From NCBI GenBank assembly GCA_000934455.1, contig KN886249.1:13670-77669 (forward strand): a stretch of 64,000 nucleotides of DNA. Reading direction: 5' to 3'. Source of the DNA: Apostichopus parvimensis (Eukaryota; Echinodermata; Holothuroidea; Aspidochirotida; Stichopodidae). The notes below the pieces were generated by a model. The model was not told the DNA's origin. It worked only from the letters and a program-made list of their open reading frames with translations, and did no database searches. The position numbers were made by a program, and so were the translations under genes. Shown here in pieces: positions 37,031 through 50,300 of this stretch; within the stretch, counting starts at the first letter, position 1; the number at the start of each line of letters is the position of its first letter.

Positions 37031-38623
37031 AGTCTTCAGGACATCTACACTAAAATTTGGAGTGCTAAATTATTCCCTGATATGCAAGTTACTGTGTATT
37101 GCAAGAAAATATGACTAACTCAGTCATGCACTCACACTACAAGCTGAGGTGTTAAAATCAAGCTCATGAATTCTGTTAAATAAGGAACGCTATAATTGAC
37201 GTAACACGATGGTTTTTCGCATTCACTCTGGTAAGGTCAATGTTACCTTTCTTTGTTCTTGACATTATTATTTTTTTATGATTATTTTTTATGATTTTAT
37301 TTCCCCTCCTTCGTACAGATCTCAGAGGCAGAGAGTGAAAATGCAACAGAACGTCAAGTGGTGATTAAGGGTACCCCTGAATCCCAATACAAGGCCCAGT
37401 ATGACATCTTTGAAAAGATTCGCCGGGAGCGGCTCTTCAAGGACAGAGAATTTTTGCGCTCGGAAATATTGGTTCCCAAGTCTCTTGTTGGGCGTATCAT
37501 TGGAAGAGGCGGTGTAAGAGTAAGTGACACGTGTATTCAATTTGGCATTGTAGATGAGTTGCTGCAGTTAGCATGTTTGCAAATATCAGTCCAGTAACTT
37601 GCTTTAACCAAAATAAATGTTACTTGTTTGTCAAAGATGCTGTGGAATCTGCTATGATATTAAGGACCAGAGAGAAATATAGCATAGGGCAAAGGCCTGA
37701 CAAGGTAGATTAAACAATACGCAGTATCGGCTAGTTGGTTGCACATGTGTCGTTTGCCTGATGAATGCAATATATTTTGGATGAAATTTGACCTGTGATC
37801 CACCTATTCAGAACCTCTAGTCTAGATCAATATAATAAACATAAGGTTACAAGTTTTGATTCTGAAAAGGAAGTACAGAAAGGTGTATGAAATTATTATG
37901 ATGGTATCTTGTCCTCCTTCGTGTAGGTCCGTGAGCTACAACGTGTGACAGGTGCTTCCATAGATGTACCACCAAGTAATCCCATGGAGGAGAACGGGGG
38001 CGGTGACAATAAGGGAGGAAACCAAGAAGAAGAAGAAGTGCTGGTAACCATCGAAGGACCGTTTTTTGCCATCCAGGTAATTACATGTTGCTTACACAAT
38101 TTGTTTGGTCGAAAGTACCTTTAATACAAGTTGGATTACTTTCTTGCGGTAGTAGATAAAGAAATAAAAAGTTACACTTCCGTTTTCTTCCAGTCTGCAC
38201 AACTCCAGATTCGTAAGCTCCGCAACGACGTGATGGAGAGACAGACTATGCATAACTACAACCGTAACGTGCGAGGCTACCGCATGGGTCGTGGGGGTAG
38301 GGGAGGAGGAAGAAGACCCCCCAATGGACGTGGGAACCACGATGGGGGTCCCATGGATCAGTAGAAGAAAGGACCTCAGAAGGACAGTGGCTGATCATAT
38401 TCTTTGTCAGGGATTAAATGCTTAAAACAGATTTACAAATCAATGAGGCATATCAAAATGGGTTTATTAGACAGATGAGTAAAATTGTGAGTAATAATAC
38501 TTATTTGAAAAAAATGTTGAATTTAAAAAAAAAACCTCAATGGAAAAAGAGGTTTTATTCAGGGCATTTACTAGGACTGCTGCACTAGAAAGCGTGGTTC
38601 AAGTTTTTTTTTTTTTTTTTTTT
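37031..38623 (+). repeat. IGF2BP: Second copy of the IGF2BP 3' end (exons 11-13), probable false duplication
   Basis: It repeats 35387-36980 with, by eye, only a three-T length difference in a homopolymer (near 37270) and one substitution in an intron (36190 G versus A at 37831, approximate positions). The exons at 37319-37519, 37927-38076 and 38194-38364 are unchanged, introns and 3' UTR are kept, and the two copies are separated by exactly 50 N. Near identity through introns and the placeholder gap point to two overlapping contigs (or two haplotypes) left side by side. The second copy runs on into the real downstream sequence; the first stops at the poly-T. Confidence 0.9.
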
Positions 38624-40161
38624 AAGGTAGGGTTTTTCTTTTTTCTTACATCATAATACAGGGATAGGGTTAAGCTTACGGGTTGGTATAAGGCCTAAAG
38701 CAAAACTGCCATTTTTGTTTTGTAATACTTGAAAGGGCTTTTAAGCTATTTGGTGGAAATTTGTCATGGGCACTTGGACACATCAGCCAGGACGCTGTGA
38801 CCACAACAGCTTCCATTTCCAAAGCCCATCAATTGTGTAATTTGAAAGACATTGTGTGAAGAGCATTGAGATAATTGACTTGAATACATTCCAGCACTAT
38901 GAAGCTCTGGGAGTTATAACTAAGTTTAAGAAAAATGTGTAAGGCAAAAAAAATAGTAAAACCTTCTTTAAAGAGATAAAAAAAAAATAGTGAAAGAAAG
39001 AAGAAAAAAGTAAGGAGAGTAGGAACGAGAAAATAAGATAATGTTAAAAAATAGCAAAATAAAGAAAAAAAACAAAAAGGAAACAATTTATATTTGTGAG
39101 ACCCCCGAACGAAAACAAAATTGAGAGATTTTATATTTTGTTACTTTTTTCATTTTGTATTTTTTCTTGTTCAATGAAACATTTTGGAACAGTAAATAGA
39201 GAAGGAATAAAAATTTGGTGTTTCAGACAGATACCAGAGATATTGTTTCGATTCCTTGATATGGATTACAAAGAAGAAAAAAAAATGTGTGAATTTGAGC
39301 GCACTATATTATCCCCTCTCGTTGCTGATGGAAAAAAAAGTAAACTAAAAAAAATGAAAACATACTTAAAACATACTCCCTATGTTATTAAGGCTGCCAA
39401 CATATTTCTCAGTTTTTTTATCTCTTTGCAATTTAACTACAGTGGAAGTTGATTCTGGAACTTGTCTTTTCAATGTATTACAGGCTAGTCAAAAAATTAT
39501 ATATCATGGCAGAGCATTGGCTCATTCTCCTCTCTTTGTGCTTCTGATTGGGAGCTAGGCTCTGAGAAGATACATAACTTGTGTTATTGTTCGTCAAAAA
39601 TAATAAAAAGTGACAAAAAAATTAATTAAAAATAAATAAAATGGAAGTAAAGCATCTAGCAAAGTATTCCTCGTGGAAGATGACATTTGACGGCCATCTT
39701 TGATATAAAATCCTGCTTTTCTTCTTCAGACTTGAAGGAGGATGGATAAAATCATCCATTTCATTGAATACTTCCTAGTGTGACATGTAATATATCTTTG
39801 TGTAAAATTAAAATACACATATCTTTGTGTCTGTCTGCTTCAAAACTAACTTACTGGGATAATCAGCTCAACTTTTGAGTGAATCAATAACAATAGGTTT
39901 AAAAAAAAATGATAAAAAAAAAATTATGTGTTAAAAATTGGGACAAATTGACTGCTCTCAATATTCTGCGGCTTTGACGTCTCACGAAATTACATGGTAC
40001 CATGTACTACATTTGTTCTTAATCGTCAGAGATTTCATCCTGTTTTCTGCATGTTTACAGCTTTTTGTTCACTACATTTAAGGATGTGATCAATCTTTAA
40101 CTACCAAGATTTCTTTTTCTAGTAACGTTTATCCTCCCCTCCATGTATTTTCTTAAAATGG

Positions 40162-40168
40162 CTACCTC
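40162..40168 (+). promoter_or_regulatory. let-7 seed match (7mer-m8)
   Basis: CTACCTC pairs with let-7 bases 2-8 (GAGGUAG). It lies in the presumed IGF2BP 3' UTR, 105 bases before a second match. Confidence 0.4.
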
Positions 40169-40266
40169 CTATCTATACTTTCTCAAATTTTCAGAGGTTT
40201 ATGAATGGTTCCATTTTGGATCCTTCACTTTTTATCCCACTCAAAACATACGGACCCTTTTTGTTT

Positions 40267-40274
40267 CTACCTCA
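40267..40274 (+). promoter_or_regulatory. let-7 seed match (8mer)
   Basis: CTACCTCA is a full 8mer match to the let-7 seed with A opposite base 1, in the presumed IGF2BP 3' UTR. Confidence 0.45.
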
Positions 40275-42382
40275 TCAGTTAAACTTGGGCACTTGCTGGA
40301 TAGGCTTCTCATGTTGTCCATACTTGGTCTATGTTAGGATTGGTATGCCATTTCATATTATTTTTTTCCTTGTCAGGTGCAGTACTTGCTGTTTATTATA
40401 ATCACTGAATTTGGTGCAATGATCAGTTTTGCACAAATGCATCTTTATCTCTACATATTGCATTGTAATGATACACATTACACACAATGTCAAGAACACT
40501 TCCAGATGTTAGTGGATCGCATCTGGTTACTTATGATGGAAAATTATGTAGGGAAAATCTATAACGATCTACATGCCTTTTACCAAAGGGCATCAAATGT
40601 CGTTCTAACACAATTTTTAGCATTGCTCAAAAAGATTTTTGAAACATGGTTTCTTTGAGATACTCACCCCTCCTAAATTTATCCTATACATCAAGGAGTG
40701 TTTAATTACACGATTATAACGAGGGTTAATTTTGCTGTTGATTACGGTACATCAACAAACGGAACTTACTGCACCTGATCATCTTTTCTAGTCGAGAGCT
40801 GTTTCTCATGAAGAATCTCGTACTCATTTTCTAAGTTTAAAAAATTCTTTGCACGTTTTAAAGATGTTAGACAAGCATTGCTTTTTTGTAATACACAGTG
40901 TGTTTATCATTCAAGGTATACAATCACTAAAGGAAGTTCAAAAGTCCGCAAAGACCAAGAAAGAAAACAACTTTCCCTTTTATGGAAAAGGAAGCTTGAT
41001 TTGTTGTTTAGTCGTTGTTTATGCGCACATGTTTGTAAGGGTAAATGACAATTTGAAAAGAAAAAGTGAAGAGGAAAAAAAAATTAGAAAAAAAAATTGT
41101 TATTCATTTACCAACAGCTCTAGACTAAAATTATATAATTTTTGTTAATTTTTGTTAATGATATATTTTGAGATGATGAATCAAATGTTACAAATTGTAA
41201 TGTGTGAAGGTACAACCTTACGGAGATCAATAATTAAGGATTTTGTGTAATTTAACCTGGTTAATACACCAATGAGAAAGAGAAGCCCATGGTGGATTGA
41301 TGCGACGGTGTAATTGAAGGGAACACTCGGAAGAACTGAACCCAAAATTCAGGTGGATAATAAGATCATTTTCTTTTGTCAGCACTTCTTTTCAGGGTCT
41401 TCAAAGAGAGATAATATTTATTTTTCTCTCTCTCTCTCAAAAAATATCAGGGTTTGGAGTTTATGGCCGTGAAATGGTTAAACGCATTGTTTTTAAAAGG
41501 TATGAGAATGGAAGGCATTTTTAAGATGGTATGATCGTTTCATAACCACAATACATTTGCACTTTTCGTGAAAAGGTTAGTGAAATGAGGTCAGATCAAA
41601 AACGGGTATTCAAAGTTTTATTATGACCAACTTTTCACTCATCATCAGGGACATTTGATGAGGACTTACTCCTAATTGCTGCTGGAAAAGTGCTGCTTTT
41701 CTTTAGGTATCATCTACACATGAATTACATCTCAAAATTGGTCATTTGACAGCAATTCTCACTACTTTCCTCTTTGTATCGTACGTAGTCTCGTTTCCTG
41801 TTTCGATAATTTTTCTGATAGAAAACCCCTTTTCTGGTTTTGTTGATAACTTTGGTAGCCGTACAGTCTCTGAAGTCATTCTTGAATTTACATAGAATTG
41901 TCTGAGGTATCCTGACCAGTGTGGCAAAGATCCAGTTTCTAATTGCCTTTGCATTTGAAGAAGGTGGAAAGAGAAGGAAACTTACTTTTTTGTCTGTCAA
42001 GTATAGAAATATAAAATAGTTTTTCTTCAATGGAGATCAAAACCTTGATGTGTAACTCAATTTTTTAGAAATTGATTTTGTCATCATTTCTCACCGATTA
42101 TTTGAAAGTAGTTAGAAAGCAGTTGATGTTACATTTACATATTAAAATGCAATATGCTTTATTGATATGCTGCTAGCTGTATTAAAACACAGCTTTCTGT
42201 TTGGTCAGATAGGGAAGTGGAATCTGGGATGAGGCTGGGTGGACTTTTACAGCCCACTGGTATAGGTAAATTATTCGGAGTATGCTATTGTTAAGTCAAT
42301 AAGCTTAACAGCGAGAGCTTAATTGTCATTTCTTGATTGTTACCCATCTCTCGTTGTAAGTCAATTGGCTGAAATGTTGAAA

Positions 42383-42389
42383 CTACCTC
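42383..42389 (+). promoter_or_regulatory. let-7 seed match (7mer-m8)
   Basis: CTACCTC again, about 130 bases before the AATAAA at 42518. It counts only if the distal poly(A) site is used. Confidence 0.35.
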
Positions 42390-42517
42390 CATGAAACGGT
42401 TACCATTTTCCACAATTCTCACTTTTCACTTGCGGTTGCATGTTGAACTGTGTCAGACTGGAGTTTTACTGTATCAACTAAATAACAGTGTTGTTCATTC
42501 ATTCAATATATGGATAA

Positions 42518-42523
42518 AATAAA
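42518..42523 (+). terminator. Candidate distal IGF2BP poly(A) signal
   Basis: AATAAA followed within 25 bases by a T-run and GT-rich stretch (TTTTTTTGGTTGTGTC), the usual layout of a cleavage site. Confidence 0.4.
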
Positions 42524-42545
42524 AATATCTTTTTTTGGTTGTGTC

Positions 42546-44230
42546 AAAACAGTTCGAAAGAAAAAAGAAGAAATCAGTTCTCACCTCCAAAATAACTGTT
42601 TGCTTGTTTTTTGTTTCTATTTTTATTGCTCATAAATGTCCAAAAGATTGTGACAAGACAAGTACTTTTCTTAAGGATAATTTCAAATATTTCATTCTGT
42701 GTAAACCTCCTTTAAAGGAAAGTGTTACTAGCTCCCCAGTTTATCCGTTCTTTCAACACTAATTCAGAAAGTCAAGTATTTTGTTGAGACTAGAACCCTA
42801 AGAATAAATTCAAACACTAGAAGTCCTCGGTTAAACCTGACATGATTAAATTATAAAATTTTAGTTTGTGATATGATAAAAGAATGCAAATAGGAATACC
42901 TGAATGATCTGAGTTAAAACATTAAATATTTAGATATGCCATATACTTTTGACTATTTAAAGGAGGAAAGTTGAGCATTAAAATGATGGTAAGACCCGAC
43001 ATATTGGACATGGTCGTGTCTTAAACCATTCACTTACTTTCCTAACCTTTGACCTACCCTCCAAACATCTGACCTACCCTCCAAACATTTGACCTACCAT
43101 TTGACCAAACCTTTGACCTACCCATTAGACAGCTGCAGAGGGCATTAATATATGTTTGATAAAATCCTGGTTGACCCTTTCATCTTACACTGCTGCAGTC
43201 CCCAAGTTCCGTATTGAACACAATGTCCAATTCTCAACGCTGTGTACACCGGTGTGAAAAAGGACCTCCTTTGGTAAACAGTTATCGGGATATAGACAAA
43301 TTACCTTCACAAATGCAGCTTATTGCAATATTGTTGGATGCTGTCACACAAGAAGACACGATATACGAACGCTCTCCGAACTTGTGCTCCAGGGAGATTT
43401 GACTTCAGAATTCCTTAAATTTTCGGTCACCGAGAGAAATCTTCCACCATGATCGAAAGACCAACCTCTTGTCTTGTATTCCTCTTCCCTCCGTCAGCCC
43501 CAAAGTTTTTCTTTTCTTTCCTCCTGTTAAAACAAACATTGGTCAGTAGTAACAAAAAAGTGGACAGTAGCTATCCTCTGAGGATATGGACGATGGACAG
43601 CCATTAGTGCCAAAAAAAAAATAATAATATTATTGAAAGCGACTAGGTAAAATCAAAGAAATGTGGAATATCTTCCACAACCTGGCTAGGCCAGGGCTAG
43701 ACCCAGTCAAATGATCTCAAGAATACAAAAAGTGTGCTCTCGGAAATGACAAGTGCCATTACAACTTTTACATATTTAATGACAAATGTTACCTTGATGA
43801 GTTCAAACATTTTTTGATCAAACCAAATTATTTGCAAATTGCTTGATAACTTTTCCTAGCTTGCCGATATAACAACATTTTTAAAGATGTACTAAATTGA
43901 TCAAAAATACATTTTGCTGAATGTTATATGATACAGATGTCTATGAAGAAACAGTTCTTTGCATATTGATACGGTTCAACTTTCTGTTTATAGAAATATG
44001 CTAGAAAATCATATATATTGTTTGCTAATGTTCTTCCTTCAACATTCATTTTTGACAGCCATCCTCTTAACATTCTTCATCACTGAGACTTAATTGAACA
44101 TTCTTCCTCACTGAGACTTAATTAAACAATGTCTGGATATAACTTCGAGGGTCAGAACCTCTAGGATGGTACTACTTTAAGAATTTTTAACAATTTAGGT
44201 ATGCTCAAATTAAATTAATTCATTTTGGAC
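42546..44230. other. Convergent intergenic region and USP40 3' UTR
   Basis: It lies between two convergent genes. A short array of TTTGACCTACC units is at about 43037-43130. A 31-bp direct repeat (around CTGAGACTTAATT.AAC) is at 44070-44128. On the minus strand ATTAAA (43780-43775) is a possible poly(A) signal for USP40. No gene is recognised. Confidence 0.5.
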
Positions 44231-44358
44231 TCACAATCGTTTCTTTTCCTCCACTTCTTCGTGTAGTTTCCATTTACCGATGTCGTCTTCTTCTGTTGTA
44301 AAGTCATCCTGATTTAATGGGTCAAACTCTAAATCCTTTGGAAGAAAAACAGTGTCTG
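44231..44358 (-). CDS. USP40: USP40 exon 27 (last): acidic C-terminus, stop
   Basis: The frame LEFDPLNQDDFTTEEDDIGKW to EEKKRL and TGA matches human DDDDDFSTIRDDTGK. The acceptor (ACTGAAATAG, or the CAG three bases on) does not join exon 26 in this frame; as drawn the joined frame would stop after about eight codons. A one-base length error in the T run at about 44341-44350 would explain it. Confidence 0.8.
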
Positions 44359-47300
44359 CTATTTCAGTAAAAAGTGAAACAAATATACTCCAGACAATTT
44401 TATATAAATGTCTTGATTCTTGAAAGCAACAACATTTTAAGGACCATGTTGAATTGTATGTATTGAACAATATACTTTAAACAATATTTATTATGTTACA
44501 ATGATTATTGTAACCTATCCAATCATGATGGCAGTTTATGTGTGTGTAATACTGTGTGTGTGTGATGGCTTGCTTGCAAACACCGTACCTCCAGAAGGGA
44601 GGCTTTGATAAATTTCACACCTAGTACACTCATGCCCCATATTGAGAAGAACGCAACCTATATTGTATATAGGTAGACCGAATGGAAACATGTTTATTTT
44701 ATTTAATCCCACCTCTCATGAATATTTATTATTTTCAAATATTGAAAGTTTCATAATCATTATTCATACCTTTACAGCTATCACATCTCCATCTCTTAGA
44801 CTGTAAGGGCCTTGCTTTAGATTGAAAACTTTCGGTTTCCCTTTCTTTTTACCTTTCTTCCCTCTTTCACCCATCTAAAATGGAAAAAAAAAATGATCAA
44901 TACAAAAGTCAAACATTCAAGGTTATTACTTCTACTTACAAGGAAAACATGTGGACAACCCATGGAGTTACAGATCTCATAGCTTCCATGATGGAAGTGA
45001 TTGATGGGTTACTTCTGAATGCATCTGGAAGCCATCTTTGTTAATAGGCTGGAATCCAGTTTTTTTAACATATAGTTTAGTTAAAATTAAGTAGAAAATG
45101 ATCTTACTTAACCATCACTGTAGTATCATGCATCAAATTTGGGCCAATTTCACCTCTGACCTACATTGTCCTCTAAACCTAACCTTCAACATCCAAAACA
45201 GGAATATTCTAGTATTTGTCTGATCATTCTCTACAAACCGTGTGGTTTAATGGCTTTTTAACTACATGTTGAACAAGCAGAAAATGGTTAAACACCAATT
45301 TTTAGGTTATTCGACCATTGACGTTAGACCTATTACATCATCACTCACACAGGCACAAGGTTACATGGTCAGGCACTCACCAAGTTTGAACTTGATCAGA
45401 CTTATGGTTTAGGAGGGGTTTGCAACACACTTTTTCGCACAATTTAGACCATTGTGACTTTTGACTTCAATTGACCTTTGACCCTGACCCTAAGCACCAA
45501 TCTGTCCTATTGCTCTCATCATTCTCTACATAGCAGAAATTGGCTAAAAAACAATATTTAGGTTCCTTGACCTTTGACCTCTGACATCAATCACACAGGC
45601 ATGAGTTTTTGTGGTCAGGCACCTACCGACCAAATTTGAACTTGATAGGACTTAGGGTGTAGGAGGAGTTCGCGACACATTTTTCGCTTAGTTATTACAT
45701 CAAGCTAATTCAGTTAAAAGTTCGTACTATATAAATTTGGTTCACTTCAGGTTCTAAACGCTTTCATACTATGATAACGTACCACAGCCGAGGACAATAT
45801 TATTAACCAATCATATTTGTCTGGTAGCTTCTTTGCCAGCAGTAATCGATCAGCTGGGATTGAGGTGCCTAAAGAGAGAGCCTGTTTCAGGTCTTCTGGC
45901 GATGGTCCACCGGTGGTATCCCAAACAAAGTCCTCGACTGGTGAGTACATACGAGTGTTCGGAATCCTCTGACAGACGTGAAGCAGAATTGCACTTGGCC
46001 TGCCAAGGAAATCAACATGGCAGCTTTTAAAAGAGAGAACTGGATTTATAGAAATTACAATAACTACAAAATAAATATGAACAAATATTACTCGAATTTG
46101 GACCACTTAAGTAAACACAGCAGAAAATTTCCAGTTATATCTTTGGAAACAACCTTAACCAATATTGGGAAAATGGTGGGTTTTTTTTCAGGCTACTGAG
46201 ATTTTCTCTGTGTTTACTGTGAACTGTGCACACAAATACCAAATTTTTGTTGGAACACTGAACAAAAGCGAACAGCTCTTTGCAAAAACCTGGTTACTGT
46301 ACGAAATGGTAGAATATGACTGGGAGATAACGTTATGTGAATAAGGCAATTTATCAAAATTATTCATTAAAGTCTGAGTTACCGACTTTAAAGCTTGGTG
46401 GAGATAAGTATGCACAGTTTGTATAGTTGAAAGAAAAAAGAATTATCTAATAAAAACAAAATCTGTTCATTTTTTTATTGAAGAAAGGAAGAAAACTCAC
46501 GAAAGTTGTTCATGATAGGGAAGAAGCTGAACAGCAAGATGAGATGTACTGGTCACCTTTACTTGTCTAAAAAAAAATTAAAAATTGAGTTTAATTTCAT
46601 CCATATTAAATATGATAAACATTAATGCTCAAGAAAAGTTCCAAGAAACTGTTTCCCGAGATACTATGCACATAGATAGATCCAACAGAATACAATTTGC
46701 ATGAAGTTTTCAACATCAATATTACGTTATTTATGTAACTTTGATTATCAATATATTTAAATTTATAGTGAGCACTTAAAATACTTTATTTGATGTCATT
46801 TACAACACAACAAGGAAACAACATCACTCATCTCACTACTTGATTTCATACCTCCCATTTGTTTGCTACTTCAGGAGCAGGTATGTGTATGTGTGGAGAA
46901 GGGGGGGGGGGGGGGGTCCGGTTGGGGAGAAGGGAGGACAATTGGGAAGGAGGTTAAAAAAAATACCTCTCATTGATTATTAAAATTAAAGCATCTATTC
47001 TGGTTTCATACATATACCTTATTGTTGTGAAAGTTCTTTTTTTTTAACATATTTGATTTTTCGAAATTTGTTATCTTCCCCCTCCCCCCACACCCCCATC
47101 CTTCCTTTTAACCATATATATATCCTCTCCTTAGCCCCCTCCTCTCTTCATCACATATCCTGTCAATCCACAACACCCACATGTTACTTCCTTTCTTATC
47201 CCCATTTTCCTTCTCACATTCACCTAATTAACTCACATTGTTTTATACACCCTTCTGTACAGGTTACCACTGTTGCATATTCATCTCTTAGCTGTTTCAT

Positions 47301-50300
47301 CTCCTAAGTTGTTTTATCTCCATTTTTCAATTTTTTATTTGCTATATGCATTGTTCATTGGTCTAATTTAGTTGTCTGTCCATCTGACTCATCCAAATAC
47401 AGCCATAATTCTGTGTTTATTTCAGTTTGTCATTGAAGAAGATCCTGCTAGGATAGAAACACGAGGCCCTTTAACCTTTACTTACACATACAGAGGCTTT
47501 TGAAGTAGATAAGTAGTTTGTAAACAGGTTTTTCTCTCCTTCAAAAAGTTTCTAAATTTAAATGTAACAATTTCAGCCAAAAACATATCTCATAAACATA
47601 TCTAGTCATTGATTGATAAGATTGATTTACAAGCTTAATGTTATTTCGATTTTGGGAAAAAGAAATAAAAAAAAACTATATAAAGCAAAATATCCTCAAA
47701 AACAATATTTTCTCCCGCTCTATGATACCGTCCTTACTTGAGAATTTGATCTCCGGCTAAAACTTTTCCAAGTCGACCTTTTACTACCAGTCTGATACGC
47801 AGGTAATGAACTGACGGAGTGCAAATTTCAGCCAACGATGGTAACGTCAGAATCTGCATTTTCAGCTGATCCACTTTGTCATCTCGTGAAACTTCCACAC
47901 TGCCCAGCAATGCATGATGGGAAGTTATGTCCAAGGCATAGTCACTCTCAGTTTGTGTTGAACAAAGTAGAGTTTGCAAGATTTCTGGGGAAATTTAGAA
48001 CAAATTTAGAGTAATACTACAGTTAGAGGGATTACTGCTATTAGGTATTAAATACTTAATCAAGAGTTCATGAGAACTAAGCAGCAAAAATATTTGCAGG
48101 AACCAAAGACTAATTATCCTCAAGAGAAATTCATTCATAGCCACTAGAAAGCTACTTGATTGCTTTAATATAACTCCTCTTTCAATACAGTATACAACAG
48201 AGCTACAAGATTAAAACATGGTGAAAATTGTAAGCTGATAATTTTTTATAAAAAGAGCATCTTGTTTTTCTAGTTCTAAAGACACTCAGGCTTCATACAA
48301 ACCTTGACTTTGTTGGTGCATCCAGGGGGCCTGATCTGAGCAACCCTGGGAATTGGTTTCAAGGAATCCCTGCTGAGGAGTTGGGTATAGCCAAACCTGA
48401 CAGCAAATGTAACCCTTTGGGGGCAGTCGGCCCTCTTTGAGTAACAGGTGGTCTCCATCTTGAATATTTTCTTCTTCCAAGCTGTGATCCTGAACAGAGA
48501 AATTACACAACATTATTATAATCACAAAAATGAAGAAAAAAAAAGAAGAAAAAGGGCCATAAGGTAATAGGTAGGAATAGGTGCTAAAAAATGGTTCGTT
48601 AAATTTGATACCAAAGTTTGGATTAGTTCCGAGCTATCTATAACAAACTGGCAGCATGTAAATGACTAGGTCGGCAAACATTTCTGGCACAATAAACATA
48701 TAAGCTTTTAACCACTGGTTAAAGCAATGAGAATGAAAATCCAAATAAGTGTTGTGTGTAATCTAAACACTATGTCACTTTAAGTTCTGTACACTGGCAT
48801 AACTAAGTACACAGTATTCTAGCTACTGACACAGACATAACAGGATAGAAGTGTTTTGGGATACTCTAAGGGTCTCTAAAGTGAACTCATGTTACTTCCC
48901 ACACACCTATTTTCAGCTATTGGTACCGTGTTTGCTTGAGGTCAAAGGTCAAACACCTTTGATCAGTAGCAGTCTAATTTTGAGTAGTAATTGGTAAGTT
49001 TATTACAATTGCTATTCAAACACATAAAATTTGCTTAAGTAATATTATTTTGTTTCAATAATTGTCTCTATCAATCTATCAATAAATCAGTTTCAGCTAG
49101 TTTTTCAACTTAACAAGACAAACGATAGAAATAAGGATCAATAGCTCACCAGCTCTGTTAAGATATTTTGCTCCTCCCAAAACCAGTTGGTTCTGCATAA
49201 ATGATAATCCTTGCTTTCCAGATTAGCCGCAACAGAAGCTTTCTCCAGACACTGTAGGGAAGATTCATGTATTTTAATGGTTGTACTGTGTCAAAAATAC
49301 TTTCAGTAGCTACATTTGAAAGTGTGTCTATCGACACAAAAAAAAATGCTCAGTGGAAACAATAGATATTTAAATAATATTTCAATCAATTTTCCTTACC
49401 AAATGTGATATCTACAAATAAAGTGAAAAATTCTGTCAATAGAAAATGTATTCAGTTTTGGAACTAAACAGGCTTAAAGTGTAAATCATGTCAAACAAGT
49501 TGGATTCACAATTTGAAGCAAGTATTACAAACTGTAATTATCACATTGTGTACAAGATGAGGTACTTGCTATAGGCAGGAAGCTAGTCATAGAGTGGCTA
49601 CTAATAGCCTAGAGTAGCTATTCCATCTTAGCATGGTTACTCCTAGCCTAGAGTAGCTACTCCAGCTGCAGCATGGTTACTTGTAGCCTAGAGTATTAAC
49701 TCCAGCTGTAGGGTGGCTACTAATAGCCTAGAGTAGCTACTTCAGCTGTAGCATGGTTACTCCTAGCCTAGAGTAGCTACTCCAGCTGTAGGGTGGCTAC
49801 TCCTAGCCTAGAGTAGCTACTCCATATGTAGGGTGGCTACTACTAGCCTAGAGTAGCTACTCCAGCTGTAACATGGCTACTCCTAGCCTACAGTAGCTAC
49901 ACCAGCTGTAGGCTAATAATAGCCTAAAGTAGCTACTCCAGCTGTAGGGTGGCTACTACTAGCCTACAGTAGCTACTCCAGCTACAGGTTGGCTACTTCT
50001 TGAGGGCCTACTCCAGCTACCCCACAATCGATCCTTTTCGTTCTTCCTCATAGTATTTAGCAACACTTACCTCTACACAAGATAAATTCCTGTTGAGTAG
50101 TAGCTCCCATGTTTTTGTCCCTTGCTCTGTGTTGAGAGCAAATGTCACAGNNNNNNNNNNNNNNNNNNNNNNNNNNNNNNNNNNNNNNNNNNNNNNNNNN
50201 NNNNNNNNNNNNNNNNNNNNNNNNNNNNNNNNNNNNNNNNNNNNNNNNNNNNNNNNNNNNNNNNNNNNNNNNNNNNNNNNNNNNNNNNNNNNNNNNNNNN

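Larger units (their letters stand above)
38624..42545 (+). promoter_or_regulatory. IGF2BP: Probable long AU-rich IGF2BP 3' UTR
   Basis: Downstream of the stop codon (real copy 38362-38364) no other gene is recognisable for almost 4 kb. The sequence is strongly A/T-rich with many poly-A and poly-T runs. Candidate poly(A) signals include ATTAAA near 38413, AATAAA clusters near 39600-39645, and AATAAA at 42518-42523 followed by a T/GT-rich tract (42529-42545), the best-looking end. Vertebrate IGF2BP1 has a very long 3' UTR targeted by let-7; three let-7 seed matches occur here. Without RNA data the true end is unknown. Confidence 0.5.

Noticed and set aside
37319-38364. A real tandem duplication of IGF2BP exons 11-13
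   Set aside because: The near-identical introns and the 50-N placeholder point to an assembly overlap.
39096-39452. 118-residue Lys-rich open frame
   Set aside because: It comes from A-rich sequence in the likely IGF2BP 3' UTR, has no domain and no splice signals.
45833-46199. Plus-strand open frames
   Set aside because: Antisense shadows of USP40 exon 25.
49592-50020. Repeat array considered as a CRISPR
   Set aside because: Units are contiguous with no unique spacers, lie in an intron of an animal gene, and vary like a minisatellite.
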